From Myrica gale (lineage: Eukaryota > Streptophyta > Magnoliopsida > Fagales > Myricaceae), in assembly GCA_963930655.1 (NCBI GenBank), contig OZ005621.1:7489001-7553000 (forward strand): a DNA stretch of 64,000 nt, in the 5' to 3' direction. Each line of letters begins with the position of its first letter. Position 1 is the stretch's first letter. A model generated the notes under the pieces. The model worked only from the letters and a program-made list of their open reading frames with translations, was not told the DNA's origin and ran no database searches. Positions 36,909 through 48,260 of the stretch are shown piece after piece. The translations under genes were made by a program, and so were the position numbers.

Positions 36909-37102
36909 GGTTATGTTTGTGTTGTAAAATTTTTGATATTAGATTTAGTGTTGGTATTGAGTTTAGTGAAAAAGTGAAGAGAGATAATTTTTTATATTTT
37001 ATGTAATTTTTTATATTTTTATGGGAAAAATATAGATTATATTGTAGTATTTTATTGGGAGTTGATAAAATATTTTGTGAAATTTTTAACGCAAAAGCAC
37101 CC
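36909..37102. mobile_element. Tourist-like MITE (TSD TAA)
   Basis: A 194-bp element starting GGTTATGTTTGTGTTG and ending in AAAGCACCC, flanked by TAA at 36,906-36,908 and 37,103-37,105. The interior (GTAAAATTTTTGATATTAG, TGAGTTTAGTGAAAAAGTGA) matches, inverted, the copy in the thiolase promoter at 40,196-40,393. Confidence 0.65.
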
Positions 37103-37367
37103 TAAGTTACGAGTAGCTCTTTGGTCATCTCATCCAACGGTAGCAAACCTTAGAAGACATTTTGGTAGGATGAGACCAGGCATACCATAACACCACTGTT
37201 TCCATAAATAAGATAAAAAGCGCCACCCAATCAGTTGAGCAATTTTCTTTCGCTTTTTAGTTTTTACCAGTCGGGCACGCATGCCAATGTCCCGAAAGCA
37301 AGCCAGCCAGCCGGGGGACCACGCCCACTTGGTCGCGTGTAACGATATCCATAACTGGAAAATATTC

Positions 37368-37549
37368 GGGATGTTTGGAGCCCAAATATTTGGGTTTAAT
37401 AATAAAAAATTCACCACATAATTTTTTATTATTATAATACTTATTAAAAATCTCCTCTCTTCATTTTTTCACCAATTCCCATAATATTTCTTTACTTTAT
37501 AATATTTCTCAAACCCTAATACGCAAAATTTTCACCCTCAAACATACCC
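37368..37549. mobile_element. Tourist-like MITE
   Basis: A 182-bp element with ends GGGATGTTTGGAGCC and, inverted, GGGTATGTTTGAGGG. The interior matches the 13,444-13,639 element in inverted orientation. No clear 3-bp duplication at these exact ends. Confidence 0.55.
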
Positions 37550-37765
37550 GCTATATAGTAATCAAATACAGCCGCTCCTGACTCCCCTATGATAGAAAAA
37601 ACATGTACCCACTTTTGTTTTGTTCCTTCGTATATTCGGATAAAAAGAGCATGAGTGTGACAGAGCACGTAACAATGTGATATACAATATTTAGAAATTA
37701 GAACTTTGTTAGTGTATTTTTTAAGGTTTTAGTCTAGACAAAAAGTGAAAATAAAACTACTACTA

Positions 37766-37973
37766 GGGTCGTTTGTTGCCCGGAAAATCGGTAAAATAAT
37801 TAGAAATAATATTACATAACATTTTTTTTATAAATGTTTTTTATTATTATAATATTCATTTAAATATTTTCTCTCTTCACTTTTTTACCAAATCCCATAA
37901 AATATTTTTATTTTTTCACAAAACTCAATACCCAATATTTTCACAAGCCTAAAATTTCCTAAAACAACCACCC
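37766..37973. mobile_element. Tourist-like MITE (TSD CTA)
   Basis: A 208-bp element starting GGGTCGTTTGTTGCC and ending AAACAACCACCC, flanked by CTA at 37,763-37,765 and 37,974-37,976. AT-rich interior without coding capacity. Same broad family as its neighbours. Confidence 0.65.
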
Positions 37974-37976
37974 CTA

Positions 37977-38691
37977 GATATATAATAATATAATGACTAG
38001 TGTTGAATTTGGCTACGTAAGTTTTGTTGTCCTTGTGTTCAACCCAAAATTGAAATACCCTTGTTTGAAATATAATATAAACAAATCGGGTGAATAAATA
38101 AACGGTTCAATTAGGATTGGGTTTGAATAAGTTGAATTAGATAGTACTCTCTTTTTTTTATAAGTTGTAAAGACATTAACGTGCTATAGAAACAATCCGT
38201 ACAGATAGAGAAATTTATTTGTGGAAATACGAGAAAAATATATAAATTGTCTCGGGATTGAAATTAGAAAATAATTAGTTTATGATAAATTATGGAAGAA
38301 AAATTACGCGTGTTCTCAAATTGTGTCTCGATATCACTTGGGTTCTCAAGTACTAAGTTCATCGCATTAAATCCAGGATGTACTAAATTTATATGTGTGT
38401 GCTCTTAATAAGATTTCACCGTCAAAATTATGTCATTTGTGTTACAGACCATGTGACAATATTTTAATGATGGAATAGTATTTAAAGACACACATTCATT
38501 AATTTTGATTGTTTAACAAGCTTATCAATTTAGACCTCAAAAACTACATTGATTATATATAGTTTAAGATTTCAAAATGAAGTTTCTCATAATTTATATT
38601 GTCTTTTTTATTTTCAATATATTGGATTAAATTTTCGAAATTTTATTTTGATTTACACCCTTTATCTTGTCTAAGAATTATAAATTATAAT
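37977..38691. other. AT-rich intergenic DNA
   Basis: Nothing recognised apart from the 8-bp target site ATTATAAT at 38,684-38,691 that flanks the next element. Confidence 0.4.
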
Positions 38692-39840
38692 CAGAGACGG
38701 AGCCAAAGATGCGAGTGGGAGCGGCCACCCCACTGGCTACAAAAATCAAAAAATCCAAAAATCCTTTTAACGTGATAGCACATCTCCGCTGACATCATTT
38801 TAGGAGAGGTAATCACCTGCTTCTGACCTGAAGCTAGCTTCCACACCCGTGCATCCTGCTTTGTCAATGAGCAGTGATTGTTTCTCCTTTGCTGCATCCA
38901 CACGCGTCGCTTGCACCTTCGTCGTCGCCTTCCGCGACTCCTCCCCAACTAGCAATAATTGGTTAGCCCGAATGGACTTTCTCGTATGAACTTATGATAT
39001 AGGGTAATATTCTATAAAACAGGAACCATAACGAAGTCCATTCCCTTCCTCCTTCATCTAGGGCCCAAGATGTAGTGATTAAGTGCTTTTTTCCACATCC
39101 TTCCAATCACAAGCCACCTGCATATGACCAAGCATCCCACATATGTAGTAGAAACCAGTCGTTCGTACCGAAAGCAAATGCGTATCGTTAAAAATGCTTA
39201 AATATGCTCAAAATATTTTTGCTTAAATATGCCTAAATTTTTGCTTGAATATGATTTTTAATATTCTAATATTCTTAAATATTCTTAAATATTCTTAAAT
39301 ATGCTTAAATCTTTGCTTAAATATTCTCAAAATATTGTTGCTTAAATATGGTTTCTAATATTCTAATATTTAAATTTGGGGGAGTGGACAAAGCAGTCCG
39401 TTGATCTAGAACTTGCTTTGTTTGTTAATTAAACTTGCCGTAATTGAATTTGCTTTGTTTGTTAATTAAAATTTAAGTTAACACCATTTTGATTTACTAC
39501 GTATTTGTCGTATTAGTGTAGAGTTTATATTTTTTATGTGTGTAATATGTTAAAAAAATGGTTCAATATGAATGTAGGATACCAGAAACCGTCACCGCTA
39601 ATGACCGATTTTTGCCCTTAACGATGTAGGTATAGGTGACATTTTTTAAAAAAAATCGGGGTTGAATAACCCTAGTATTAAAAATAGTTCAGTAAGTGTA
39701 TTTCATTATTTTTAATGTTTTTAGTTCTTAATTTGCGATATTGTAATTTTAAGACATTTTTTACATTATATGAATTTTTTTAACTTTGTTTTGCCTTAGA
39801 AATTCGCCCCCACTCATTTTATATCCTAGATACGCCACTG
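38692..39840. mobile_element. Tip100-like non-autonomous hAT
   Basis: A 1,149-bp element with ends CAGAGACGGAGCC and, inverted, CAGTGGCGTATCTAG, flanked by a perfect 8-bp duplication ATTATAAT (38,684-38,691 and 39,841-39,848). Ends of the CAGNGGCGGAG kind and 8-bp duplications define the Tip100 group of hAT transposons. No transposase remains. Inside are an AT-rich minisatellite (39,185-39,370, units around ATTCTTAAAT) and one end of a different hAT family (39,575-39,674). Its right 200 bp match the composite element at 5,234. Confidence 0.85.
39575..39674 (-). mobile_element. end fragment of the TAGGGNTG hAT family
   Basis: Read on the minus strand it starts TAGGGTTATTCAACCCCG and continues with TCACCTATACCTACATCG and TTAAGGGCAAAAATCGG. 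These match in order the left ends of the hAT elements at 19,917 and 47,160. Only one end was found; it lies inside the Tip100-like element, so it is a nested or truncated copy. Confidence 0.6.
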
Positions 39841-40195
39841 ATTATAATATATCAGGGTTTCTTTTTGTTCGAATAATGTAAAATTCAGATCATCTATTTA
39901 TCAAGTATTTATTTTTTGTTCTTTTGTTAGGACCGGGAATTTCTGCCCTGTCGAGCTTTGCCATCAGTTATTGTAGCATGTAAAAAGCACGCGGCATAAA
40001 GCGAGAGTGAAGTAGAGGATACGGTATAACCCGCCTTCCGCTATACGCCGGCGTTTTCATCATATATTTTGTCACGCGCTCTAATTGTCGACCTATCAAA
40101 GGCTTTGCCCCGCCCCCACAACTTCTTACCTTAAAAAGACCAAAAACCACAAAAAATAAATTCCAATCTTATCTCTGAGATAGATATATCATTAA

Positions 40196-40393
40196 GGTTG
40201 CGTTTGCGTCCTAAAATTTTACACACTCTAAAATTTTAACACAATAAAAATTACAATATAATCTCTCTCTCCCACATCAAATCACTACTATTCACTACAA
40301 AAAATATAAAAAATTACCTCTCTCTTCATTTTTTCACTAAACTCAATACCTAAAATTTTAACAACACTAAAATTTTACGACACAAACACACCC
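40196..40393. mobile_element. Tourist-like MITE in the thiolase promoter (TSD TAA)
   Basis: A 198-bp element with ends GGTTGCGTTTGCGTCCTAAA and, inverted, GGGTGTGTTTGTGTCGTAAA, flanked by TAA at 40,193-40,195 and 40,394-40,396. It lies about 140 bp upstream of the TATA box and 250 bp upstream of the start codon of the thiolase gene. Confidence 0.75.
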
Positions 40394-40534
40394 TAAATCC
40401 ATACAAATTGGAAAAGGAGAGAAAAATGCATGATTCCTTAACTAACTGCAAAATTAGTTTATTATCAACTTTTATAATCAACATTATTAATTAATTTCAT
40501 TTCTTGCATAGTCATCTAACCGCCAAAGGTCCAA

Positions 40535-40541
40535 TATAAAA
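40535..40541 (+). promoter_or_regulatory. TATA box of the thiolase gene
   Basis: CCAATATAAAACACCC gives TATAAAA 104 bp upstream of the start codon, placing transcription start near 40,565 and a leader of about 80 nt rich in GAGA. Position and sequence fit a plant TATA promoter. Confidence 0.5.
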
Positions 40542-40644
40542 CACCCATCCATCCATTCTATGACCAATCTCTGTTCCTTGTCTTTGCGTCTATTCCAGAG
40601 TTCGCTGAGAGATAGAGAGAGATAGAAGCAAGAGTTTCAGAGAG

Positions 40645-43600
40645 ATGGAGAAAGCTATAAACAGGCAGAAAGTTCTGCTCGACCACCTCCGGCCTTCTTA
40701 TTCCATTTACAGCAGTGATTCTTCCATCACCGTATGTTTATTTCCCCGGTTTTTTTATGTATGCTTTTTTTTTTGTCTCGGTTGCGATCCGCTTTTCTCG
40801 TGCGGGATTGACTGCTTCCTGAGCTGGATATTATGGTTAATCTAGCTTTAGTTCTTTGTGGTTTCACTGTCTTTCGCACGTTTGTTTTCATTTGAGCTAC
40901 TGACATGATCTGGAGACTCTTTTTAAAAATTTTTGAATCTAAATCCAGCCTTTAGTTGCGTAGTTATAATTGTTGGCTACCGACAAAAGAAAAGTTGTTT
41001 CGCGTAATGATTGATTGGCATATTCGATCTTCCGACCACGCGACTCTTAGATTTTTTTTTTTCCAAAAGCTGTGACCGTTGGAGTTGTTTATTGAAATTA
41101 ACTTATTTTTTGTTTATACTGTTCCAAAATTTATGTGGATTTCTCAAATTAAACAAATAGATCTTATAATTATAACCAGGCATCAGAATGTCTGGCTGGG
41201 GATAGCGCTGCGTACCAGAGAACTTCTGTGTTTGGAGACGATGTGGTGATTGTGGCGTACGTGGCTCTGACTGGAAAATTAGCTTTCCAAGTAGTTTTGG
41301 CTTTGCAAGTTGTTGTAATATGTAATTATGAATTAATAGGGTCTGTGGAATCCTGTTTCTTTGAATTTTGTATTACACAGAGCTCATCGGACTCCAATCT
41401 GCAAAGCCAAGCGTGGTGGTTTCAAGGACACTTTTGCGGATGATCTCCTTGCACCTGTTCTGAAGGTTCATTTTCGGATGTTTGTGTTTTTTTGGTGGTA
41501 GTAGAGCATATTGTTTTATCTGTATGTATCACATTAAGTATATTAGTCTCCTGGTAATTGTTTGGACAGACATTGATTGAGAAAACCAATCTGAACCCTA
41601 CTGAAGTTGGGGATATTGTGGTGGGTACCGTGTTGGCACCTGGATCTCAGAGAGCAAGTGAATGCAGGATGGCTGCGTTCTATGCTGGTTTCCCTGGTAC
41701 TTCTGCTTTTAATAGTTTGACAGGCGTAGTTTGTTTATCTTATAGTTTGTTGTGTTTTATTGCCCATATACATCACCTTTGTGTTTTGTAGAAACTGTGC
41801 CTGTTAGGACCGTGAACAGGCAATGCTCATCTGGGCTTCAGGCAGTAGCGGATGTAGCTGCAGCTATAAGAGCTGGATTTTATGATATTGGTAAAGGATG
41901 CGTCTTTTTTTTTTTTAGTTATCCTCCTATGAAGTCGAACTCCTCAATCTTTAACAATTACATTTAGGCATTGGAGCTGGTTTGGAGTCCATGACAGTTA
42001 ATCCAATGGCGTGGGAAGGGTCTGTTAACCCAAAAGTATTCTTCTTGCCTTTGCTTTTCTTATATGCACAAAATTTGTTGATGAAACAAGCTCTTCCACT
42101 GGAGCATAGGGTTCTTATATGATCTTCCATTAATAAAATCAGGTGAAGATCTTTGAACAAGCCCAAAGTTGTCTTCTCCCCATGGGTATCACCTCAGAAA
42201 ATGTTGCACACCGTTTTGGTGTAACCAGGCAGGAACAAGATCAGGCTGCAGTGAGTTGAACAAACCTTTCAATATAGTATAGGGGGCTAAAGAAATTTTA
42301 TTTTATTGATTTGTTGTGCTTGTGCTGTTAGGTTGAGTCACATAAGCGAGCTGCTGCTGCTTCCGCCTCTGGTAAATTTAAGGATGAAATTATTCCTGTG
42401 CCCACCAGGGTACGTACTATGTTGTACTTTAGCAGAATTTGCGTGTCAAGCGGTTTTGTGTGAGTGCATGTGGTTTTTATTGGGGCACTGATCCCAGATC
42501 TTTTCAATAGATTGTTGACCCAAAAACGGGCGATGAGAAACCTGTCACAATCTCTGTTGATGATGGGATTCGCCCTAACGCATCATTGTCAGATCTGGCA
42601 AAGCTGAAAACTGTTTTTAAGAAAGATGGGACCACCACCGCAGGTATTGGCTGCCTGGCCCCTGTTCATGTGTTCTCTTGTATTGTCATTAAAGTTGAGT
42701 CTATTCCATAGCATCATTTTCTGTTTATATCATAGGCAATTCTAGCCAAGTGAGTGATGGTGCTGGGGCTGTACTTCTAATGAAAAGAAGTGTTGCATTG
42801 CAAAAAGGACTACCCATCCTCGGTGTATTCAGGTTTGTAACCTCTGTTTAGAATTCATTTGTTGATCTGATCATTTCAACTACCCTGGGAATAAGAAGTG
42901 GTGTATAGAGATGCTTAAGAAGAAACGCCTGATATGTACACATATTGGCGTTGCTACTTCTTCACACACACACACACACTCAAGCCTATCTCATTGTAGT
43001 GCTTGGTTTCCAACAATATTTGAGGTACTTCCTGATTATTCTGTACTTTCAAATCATGGTTCTTGATCAGTTAACAAATGCTCTTCAAAATCCAAAGTGG
43101 ATACCTTCCAATTTTGGGTTGTGACGAGGGGGAACGGTTATGTCCTTTCATGCTTATCCTTCTGTTAATGGAATTGGAGTTTTATACGAGCAATAATATT
43201 TTCTGATAAAATCTTTATGTACGTTTTACAAATTAAATGGCTAACTTTTTCCTCAATATCTTCTGATACAGTCTCTCTTTTAACTCGGTATGTCAATTTC
43301 TAAGCACGTATTTTGCTCAGATTGAGATCCTCTCCAATTTGTTTCCAAACAATTCAAAAGGATATAAACACAACATGCGGACCTTAATGTTTGTTGTCTC
43401 TCTCTCTCTCTCTGAATTGAACATCCAATTTAGAAGCATATTGGAGAGGATTCTGGTCCAAACCTCTAGAGGAGCTTGGGATGGTGTCGTCTTTAGTTTT
43501 TCTCTTGTCATGGTTTACCATTTGTCGATTCACCTCATCATACGTTCTGGAACCCAAAACCTAAACGAAGTCGGTTTCACCTAATTAAGATCAACCTCAC

Positions 43601-45514
43601 CTGGAAACCTCGTTTTTCCTGTTTTGTGTGTTTTCAGAGTTATTGAGATATTCAACATTAGGCCCTTCTAGTGCTTTATCGGACTTGATTAACTCATCAA
43701 GTAAATGTGTTAAGCTCCTACACTTGTTATCTTTCTTGGCTATCACCATACCTGACTGCAAAATGATTGATTACTTATTATAAGCTAATGAGATTACCAT
43801 TTGCTGCTTGTGCAGGACTTTTGCTGCTGTTGGTGTTGATCCATCAATCATGGGTGTAGGCCCAGCTGTTGCAATTCCAGCTGCAGTGAAAGCTGCTGGT
43901 TTAGAGCTTGATGATATTGACCTTTTTGAGATAAATGAGGTACTAAAATTGAAATAGATCCCAATATTGGCTTCAGGTCCTATCAATACATAACCGCTCG
44001 AGCATGTGCTGTTGTGCAGGCCTTTGCTTCCCAGTTTGTATATTGTCGTAACAAGCTGGGACTTGATCCAGAAAAGATCAATGTAAATGGAGGTGCTATG
44101 GCCCTTGGGCATCCTTTAGGTGCAACAGGTACACTATGAATTTGAATTTGTATCCACATAAAATTTTGAAAACACTGGTACTACTTACTGAGTGCTATGT
44201 AAGCTAATTGAACTTGATGTGGATTGCGTTTATGGAATCTCTGCTTTCTAGGGCTGGACAATAATTATAGATGAAAAAGGAAGCCCATTAAAACTGACCC
44301 TGCTGAGCGCCCTGCAGCATGGGTCTCTTTTGGGGTAGGAAAATAAGGACCGACATGTTTAGGTTGGGGGTCTGGTGGGTTTTGGAAAATCCAATAACTG
44401 CAGAACTGATTAGTGTTTGTTATACAAATATACTTTTAGTTTTAGGGTTTGAAAGAGACAGCACCTATATGTCTGCCTCTCATATGGCTTCCACCAACAC
44501 ACTTAAGTTTGAGATATAACTGCGGAACTTAAGAATAGTTGCAAATATGATGATCAAGCAGTCAATGGGTTTGGGGACTCACTGTTGATCTTCAATCCCA
44601 GAGACCACCTACTGACCAGCCAACTGGCACCCATTGGTGTGGTTTTGCTGTCATGCATTGCCTGGTTGATTTTTGAGGTGACTTTCAATAGTCAACTGAC
44701 CTCTGAGTGTCAGTGCTCAAGCCTAGTGCGTTTACACATGCAAGTGATGAGGCTGACACGTGGTTAACTGCATTGGTAGTGATTCCAAAACTTGCAAGAG
44801 ACAAGTTGGATGCGAGTATTGGAGCCAAAACAGTAATATATTAGACTTCTCACTTGTGGTGTTCATTGTTTACGACTTAAGTGTCTTGTGAACATTCTAT
44901 TGGTGATTGATGTAACCGGGTAGTTGGGTCATTTATATTAGGTTTTACAGTTTACGGCATGATATGGGGTTATAGGAGATGGTCATCGGCCCAGAATACT
45001 GATCCAAGGGAGTAGTCTTTTTGAGTAAGAAAATGAGAGGTAGCTTACCAATTTCTATGTCCCTGCCCTAATCTCGGTAGCCATGCCACCAACAGAATCT
45101 AGAGAAACTTCAATGGGCATGAGCCATATATTCTGTGGCAGGCTGTTCTTGCCAAGGCATTGTTTTTTTTTTAATACTCGATTAAATTGTTGAGATTGCT
45201 TTGTTGGTTACAGGTGCTAGGTGTGTTGCTACTCTATTGCATGAGATGAAACGCCGTGGCAGAGACTGCCGCTTCGGAGTGGTATCGATGTGCATAGGTA
45301 CTATCTCTCTCTCTCTCTCTTTCCCCCCGCACATCCAGTGTTTAGCTGCTGGAGTATGTGACCCAATACGAGTATCTATAACTCAAACTGTAACTGAACT
45401 GCAGGCACAGGAATGGGGGCAGCGGCTGTTTTCGAAAGAGGAGATGCTGTTGATGAGTTCCGCAATGCCCGCAAAGTTGACAGCCACGAGTTTTTGTCCA
45501 AGGATGCTCGGTAG
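40645..45514 (+). CDS. KAT2: peroxisomal 3-ketoacyl-CoA thiolase, 14 exons
   Basis: Exons 40,645-40,731, 41,180-41,256, 41,381-41,465, 41,570-41,696, 41,792-41,890, 41,968-42,035, 42,143-42,250, 42,332-42,409, 42,511-42,643, 42,736-42,832, 43,816-43,939, 44,020-44,128, 45,214-45,297 and 45,405-45,514 join in phase to 461 residues; I recall 462 for Arabidopsis KAT2/PED1. The enzyme cleaves 3-ketoacyl-CoA in the last step of peroxisomal beta-oxidation, used for oil breakdown and for jasmonate side-chain shortening. An N-terminal PTS2, R7-Q-x5-H-L15, directs import, and Cys33 lies at the usual presequence-cleavage region. Catalytic residues are present: Cys137 (NRQCSSG), His392 (GHPLGATGA) and Cys424 (SMCIGTGMG). 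It looks fully functional. KAT2 is a best guess within the thiolase family; a KAT5-type paralogue is less likely. Confidence 0.95.
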
Positions 45515-45593
45515 AACACTTCTGTCTGTCGCTTGTTGCAGATTCCTATTTAATAATATACTGGCTGGGACTGAATTCCTGGTAAAGCATTGT

Positions 45594-45599
45594 AATAAA
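45594..45599 (+). terminator. poly(A) signal candidate, thiolase gene
   Basis: AATAAA 80 bp after the stop codon, followed by T-rich DNA. The Mutator-like element begins only about 130 bp further on. Confidence 0.45.
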
Positions 45600-45731
45600 G
45601 AGGGCATTATTTTGTATTAAAAGATCTTTGGAGATCGAAGGAATGGAGTGATTAATCGATGCTTGCTCTTTCACTCACACTGCATTTTAGCACCCCCGAT
45701 CTATTTTCGTGTTATGCTTGGGTTTTTTAAT

Positions 45732-47084
45732 GACTAGATTACTCCGTCGGTTCCTGGAGTTTGGACTTTTGTCTGATTGGTCTCTAAGGTAAGTTTTGTC
45801 TTACCGGTACCCCTGTGGTTTGTGACGTTTTCCAAATTGGTCCTGCTGTCAGATAGGCCAACAGAAGTTGCTCACGTTGCTGACGACAATCACGTCATAT
45901 CGAATAAAAAGGTGACACGTGTTTAAACATGTCATGTCATTTAAAAAATAAATAAATTGTAAACGCATCCAACATGGCATTCACGCGTTGGATTAAAAAA
46001 GTCACGTCATGTGTTCGTTAGTTCTCCCTCCCTCCAACTCCATCCCGACCAATACAGACTTAAAAAAAATCCCCCAAATCGAAGCTCACCCAAATCTCCA
46101 AATCTGCACAGACCTCTTCTGTTCGAAGTCGAAGAACCCTAAGTCCTCTACTATTTGATTTCGAATTGATTTACCGCATAAACCTATGCCACATAAAATC
46201 AAATGTCCTTACCACTACTCAAATCCGCGACTGCCCCGATCATTTCCCAATTTTTTGAATTTCCTCCTTCAAAGAGAAGACTTCTCAATCTACAAGCAGC
46301 ATCGATTGCCTTGTTAGCGTTCTTTTCACCATTCGAATTAACGATTAATAGTGCTCCGATTACTTCAAATCCTTTCAGTAGTAACGTCTGAAGGTCCTCT
46401 ACTCAAATCGTAAGATCAAAACAAAAGAAAAGAATCACCGAAGTTTGAAAAATTATATAAAAAAGAACGAATGGAAATTTTTTCTTTCACCATTTCTCTA
46501 TTAGTTTCTCAGACAACAGACGAAATTTTGGTACCTAATTCTTTGAGCTAATCGGGGGAGAGAGAGTCAGGGGCAGGGAGGGTGTGGATGCATCGGAGAG
46601 TGGAGACAATGGTAAATGGCGGGAAGAATGGGGATCCGATTAGCCATTGAAGCCCCTGTTCGTTCTTGTTAAGGACGAGCCTTGGGCATAGAACTCGTAT
46701 GCTTGGGCTATCATTTACGTTTGTCATGGACTAGGAGCTTCGCTAAGTTGAGGTGCGCACTGGTTCTTCTCGATTTCAGCATGTCAACAATGCATCGTCA
46801 TTTTGTCTCCTATAATCCATAAAGTCGGTTCCAATTTTTTACACAGCATGTCAAATACTGCTTTGTTTTTTTAAAATGATGTGGCATGTTTAAACACGTG
46901 TCACCTGTTTATTTGATATGACATGGTTGTCTTCAGCCACATGGACAACTTTCGTTGGCCTATCTGATGGCAAGACCAATTTGGGAAATGTCACAAACCA
47001 CAAGGGTACCAGTAGGACAAAACTTACCTTAGAGACCAATCGGAAAAAAGTTCAAACCCCACGGACTGGAGGAGTAATTTAACC
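45732..47084. mobile_element. Mutator-like element with long TIRs and captured gene DNA (Pack-MULE type)
   Basis: A 1,353-bp element flanked by a perfect 9-bp duplication TTTTTTAAT (45,723-45,731 and 47,085-47,093). Its ends are inverted repeats of about 215 bp. The outermost bases read GACTAGATTACTCC and, inverted, GGTTAAATTACTCC; inside them blocks such as GATTGGTCTCTAAGGTAAGT and GGTGACACGTGTTTAAACAT recur inverted. Nine-base duplications and long inverted ends define Mutator-like elements. The interior (about 46,020-46,800) is not transposase but an inverted fragment of a cellular gene, described separately. It lies in the 3' flank of the thiolase gene. Confidence 0.88.
46213..46690 (-). 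pseudogene. captured fragment of a Ufm1-specific protease (UFSP2-like) gene
   Basis: On the minus strand one exon (about 46,690-46,535) reads [19 protein letters not shown], then [20 protein letters not shown]. After a 136-bp GT..AG intron (46,534-46,399) a second exon (46,398-46,213) reads LLLKGFEVIGALLIVNSNGE, then IDAACRLRSLLFEGG and IGAVADLSSG, ending at a donor GTAAGG. The spacing and words match the N-terminal region of plant UFSP2, the protease that matures and removes the ubiquitin-like modifier UFM1. The intron is kept, so the capture was at DNA level. An in-frame TAG after SPD and the loss of the catalytic C-terminal half mean it cannot make an active protease. Identification is from memory of the family and strong but unverified. 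Confidence 0.7.
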
Positions 47085-47159
47085 TTTTTTAATCGCCTCT
47101 ACTTTCCCAATTCAAGTTTTGCCAGCTGCTTATGAAATATTTAGAGGGCTTATTGGGAA

Positions 47160-48260
47160 TAGGGTTGTTCAAACCTGGTGTAGGTGCTGATTATGGCGGA
47201 TAGGCCTGTTTTCAAATATTGGCCACCATCGCCGCCATTAAAGGTAATAACCAACCCTTAGCGGTGGCGGTTCCTGATTAATTTGCATTTATATTGAGTC
47301 ATTTTTTTAACATTTTACGCACGTGCCCTAATATATATATATATATATTTTTTTTTTCTTTTGGTTCATTGAGCACATATCAATAAAATTTAAACTAATG
47401 ACGTTAGCTTGTATATTTGATCCCTTCAATTTTCTCTTTCTCTATATACTAGCTAGTTAATTAAAATATGTTCTTTTGAGTTATATATATACATTGCAAA
47501 TTTTAGACATGGAAAATACTACGCAAAGTATACTTTCGTATAAGAATCTCGAGATTCAGTGTGATTTGAATTGTGTAGGATTATTGAGAAACTAATTAGC
47601 AATTATTTAACTGTTGAAATAATGATATATTTTGTGTGTGTTTAATTAGCTTTTAGAGTCCTGCTAAGTGTGATCAATTGTACGATATTATTTTAAACTT
47701 TTTGAGTAAAAGTAATAAGACTAACTCAATTGTAAGTAGAAACAACTATGGCAGGTTAATAGTTTCAAACTTTCACTCTCAAACTATCATTAATTTATAA
47801 ATAATAATCAATATCTCTCTAATTAGTTAGATAATTAAAAAGACCTCTGAAAATTAAGTTACTTACGTGCAGGGCAAATCTTCATTCATCAATCAGCTCT
47901 TTTTGTTTTTCTTCCCCCCCCCCCCTTTTTCTCTTTTGTGAACAGATATACTTCTCCCTTACATGACATTTTTTCTCTTTTGTGAACAGGAATAAAAGAA
48001 CAGTTGATTTGGTGTCTGCCACAATTTTGGGGGGGGGGGGGGGAATCGAAGGGTCAGGTCACATATGGGGATGAAGGGATTGGGGAAAAAATTGCTATTT
48101 TAAAATAATAATAGTAATAAATAATCTGATTTTACCGGTACCTGAGAACTAATAAAACTATCAGGTTTCTGCAAATAGGGACCACCGGAATCGGTTAGGC
48201 CGAGTATTGAAAAATCAGTGTCGTGGAACCGGAATTTTTCGATGTGGTTAAACACCACTA
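47160..48260. mobile_element. non-autonomous hAT element with perfect TSD
   Basis: A 1,101-bp element with ends TAGGGTTGTTCAAACC and, inverted, TAGTGGTGTTTAACC, flanked by an exact 8-bp duplication ATTGGGAA (47,152-47,159 and 48,261-48,268). Its left 220 bp match the hAT at 19,917 (shared GTGTAGGTGC, TTAGCGGTGGCGGTT, ACATATCAATAAAAT). No transposase. It carries a 12-bp C run (47,914-47,925) and a 15-bp G run (48,029-48,043). Confidence 0.88.

Noticed and set aside
41180-41443. Single open frame [17 protein letters not shown] as a separate small gene
   Set aside because: It is thiolase exon 2 read into its intron; the in-phase donor at 41,256 and the next exon explain the sequence.
42963-42980. 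AC repeat and CT repeats in thiolase introns (also about 43,394 and 45,302) as regulatory sites
   Set aside because: Ordinary microsatellites; no evidence of function beyond normal intronic variation.
44251-44320. TAGGGCTGGACAATAATT in thiolase intron 12 as a hAT element
   Set aside because: It resembles one terminus, but no partner end or 8-bp duplication was found in the intron.
46203-46391. 62-codon plus-strand frame MSLPLLKSATAPIISQF
   Set aside because: Antisense of the captured UFSP2-like exon inside the Mutator-like element; the minus strand gives the recognisable protein and splice sites.
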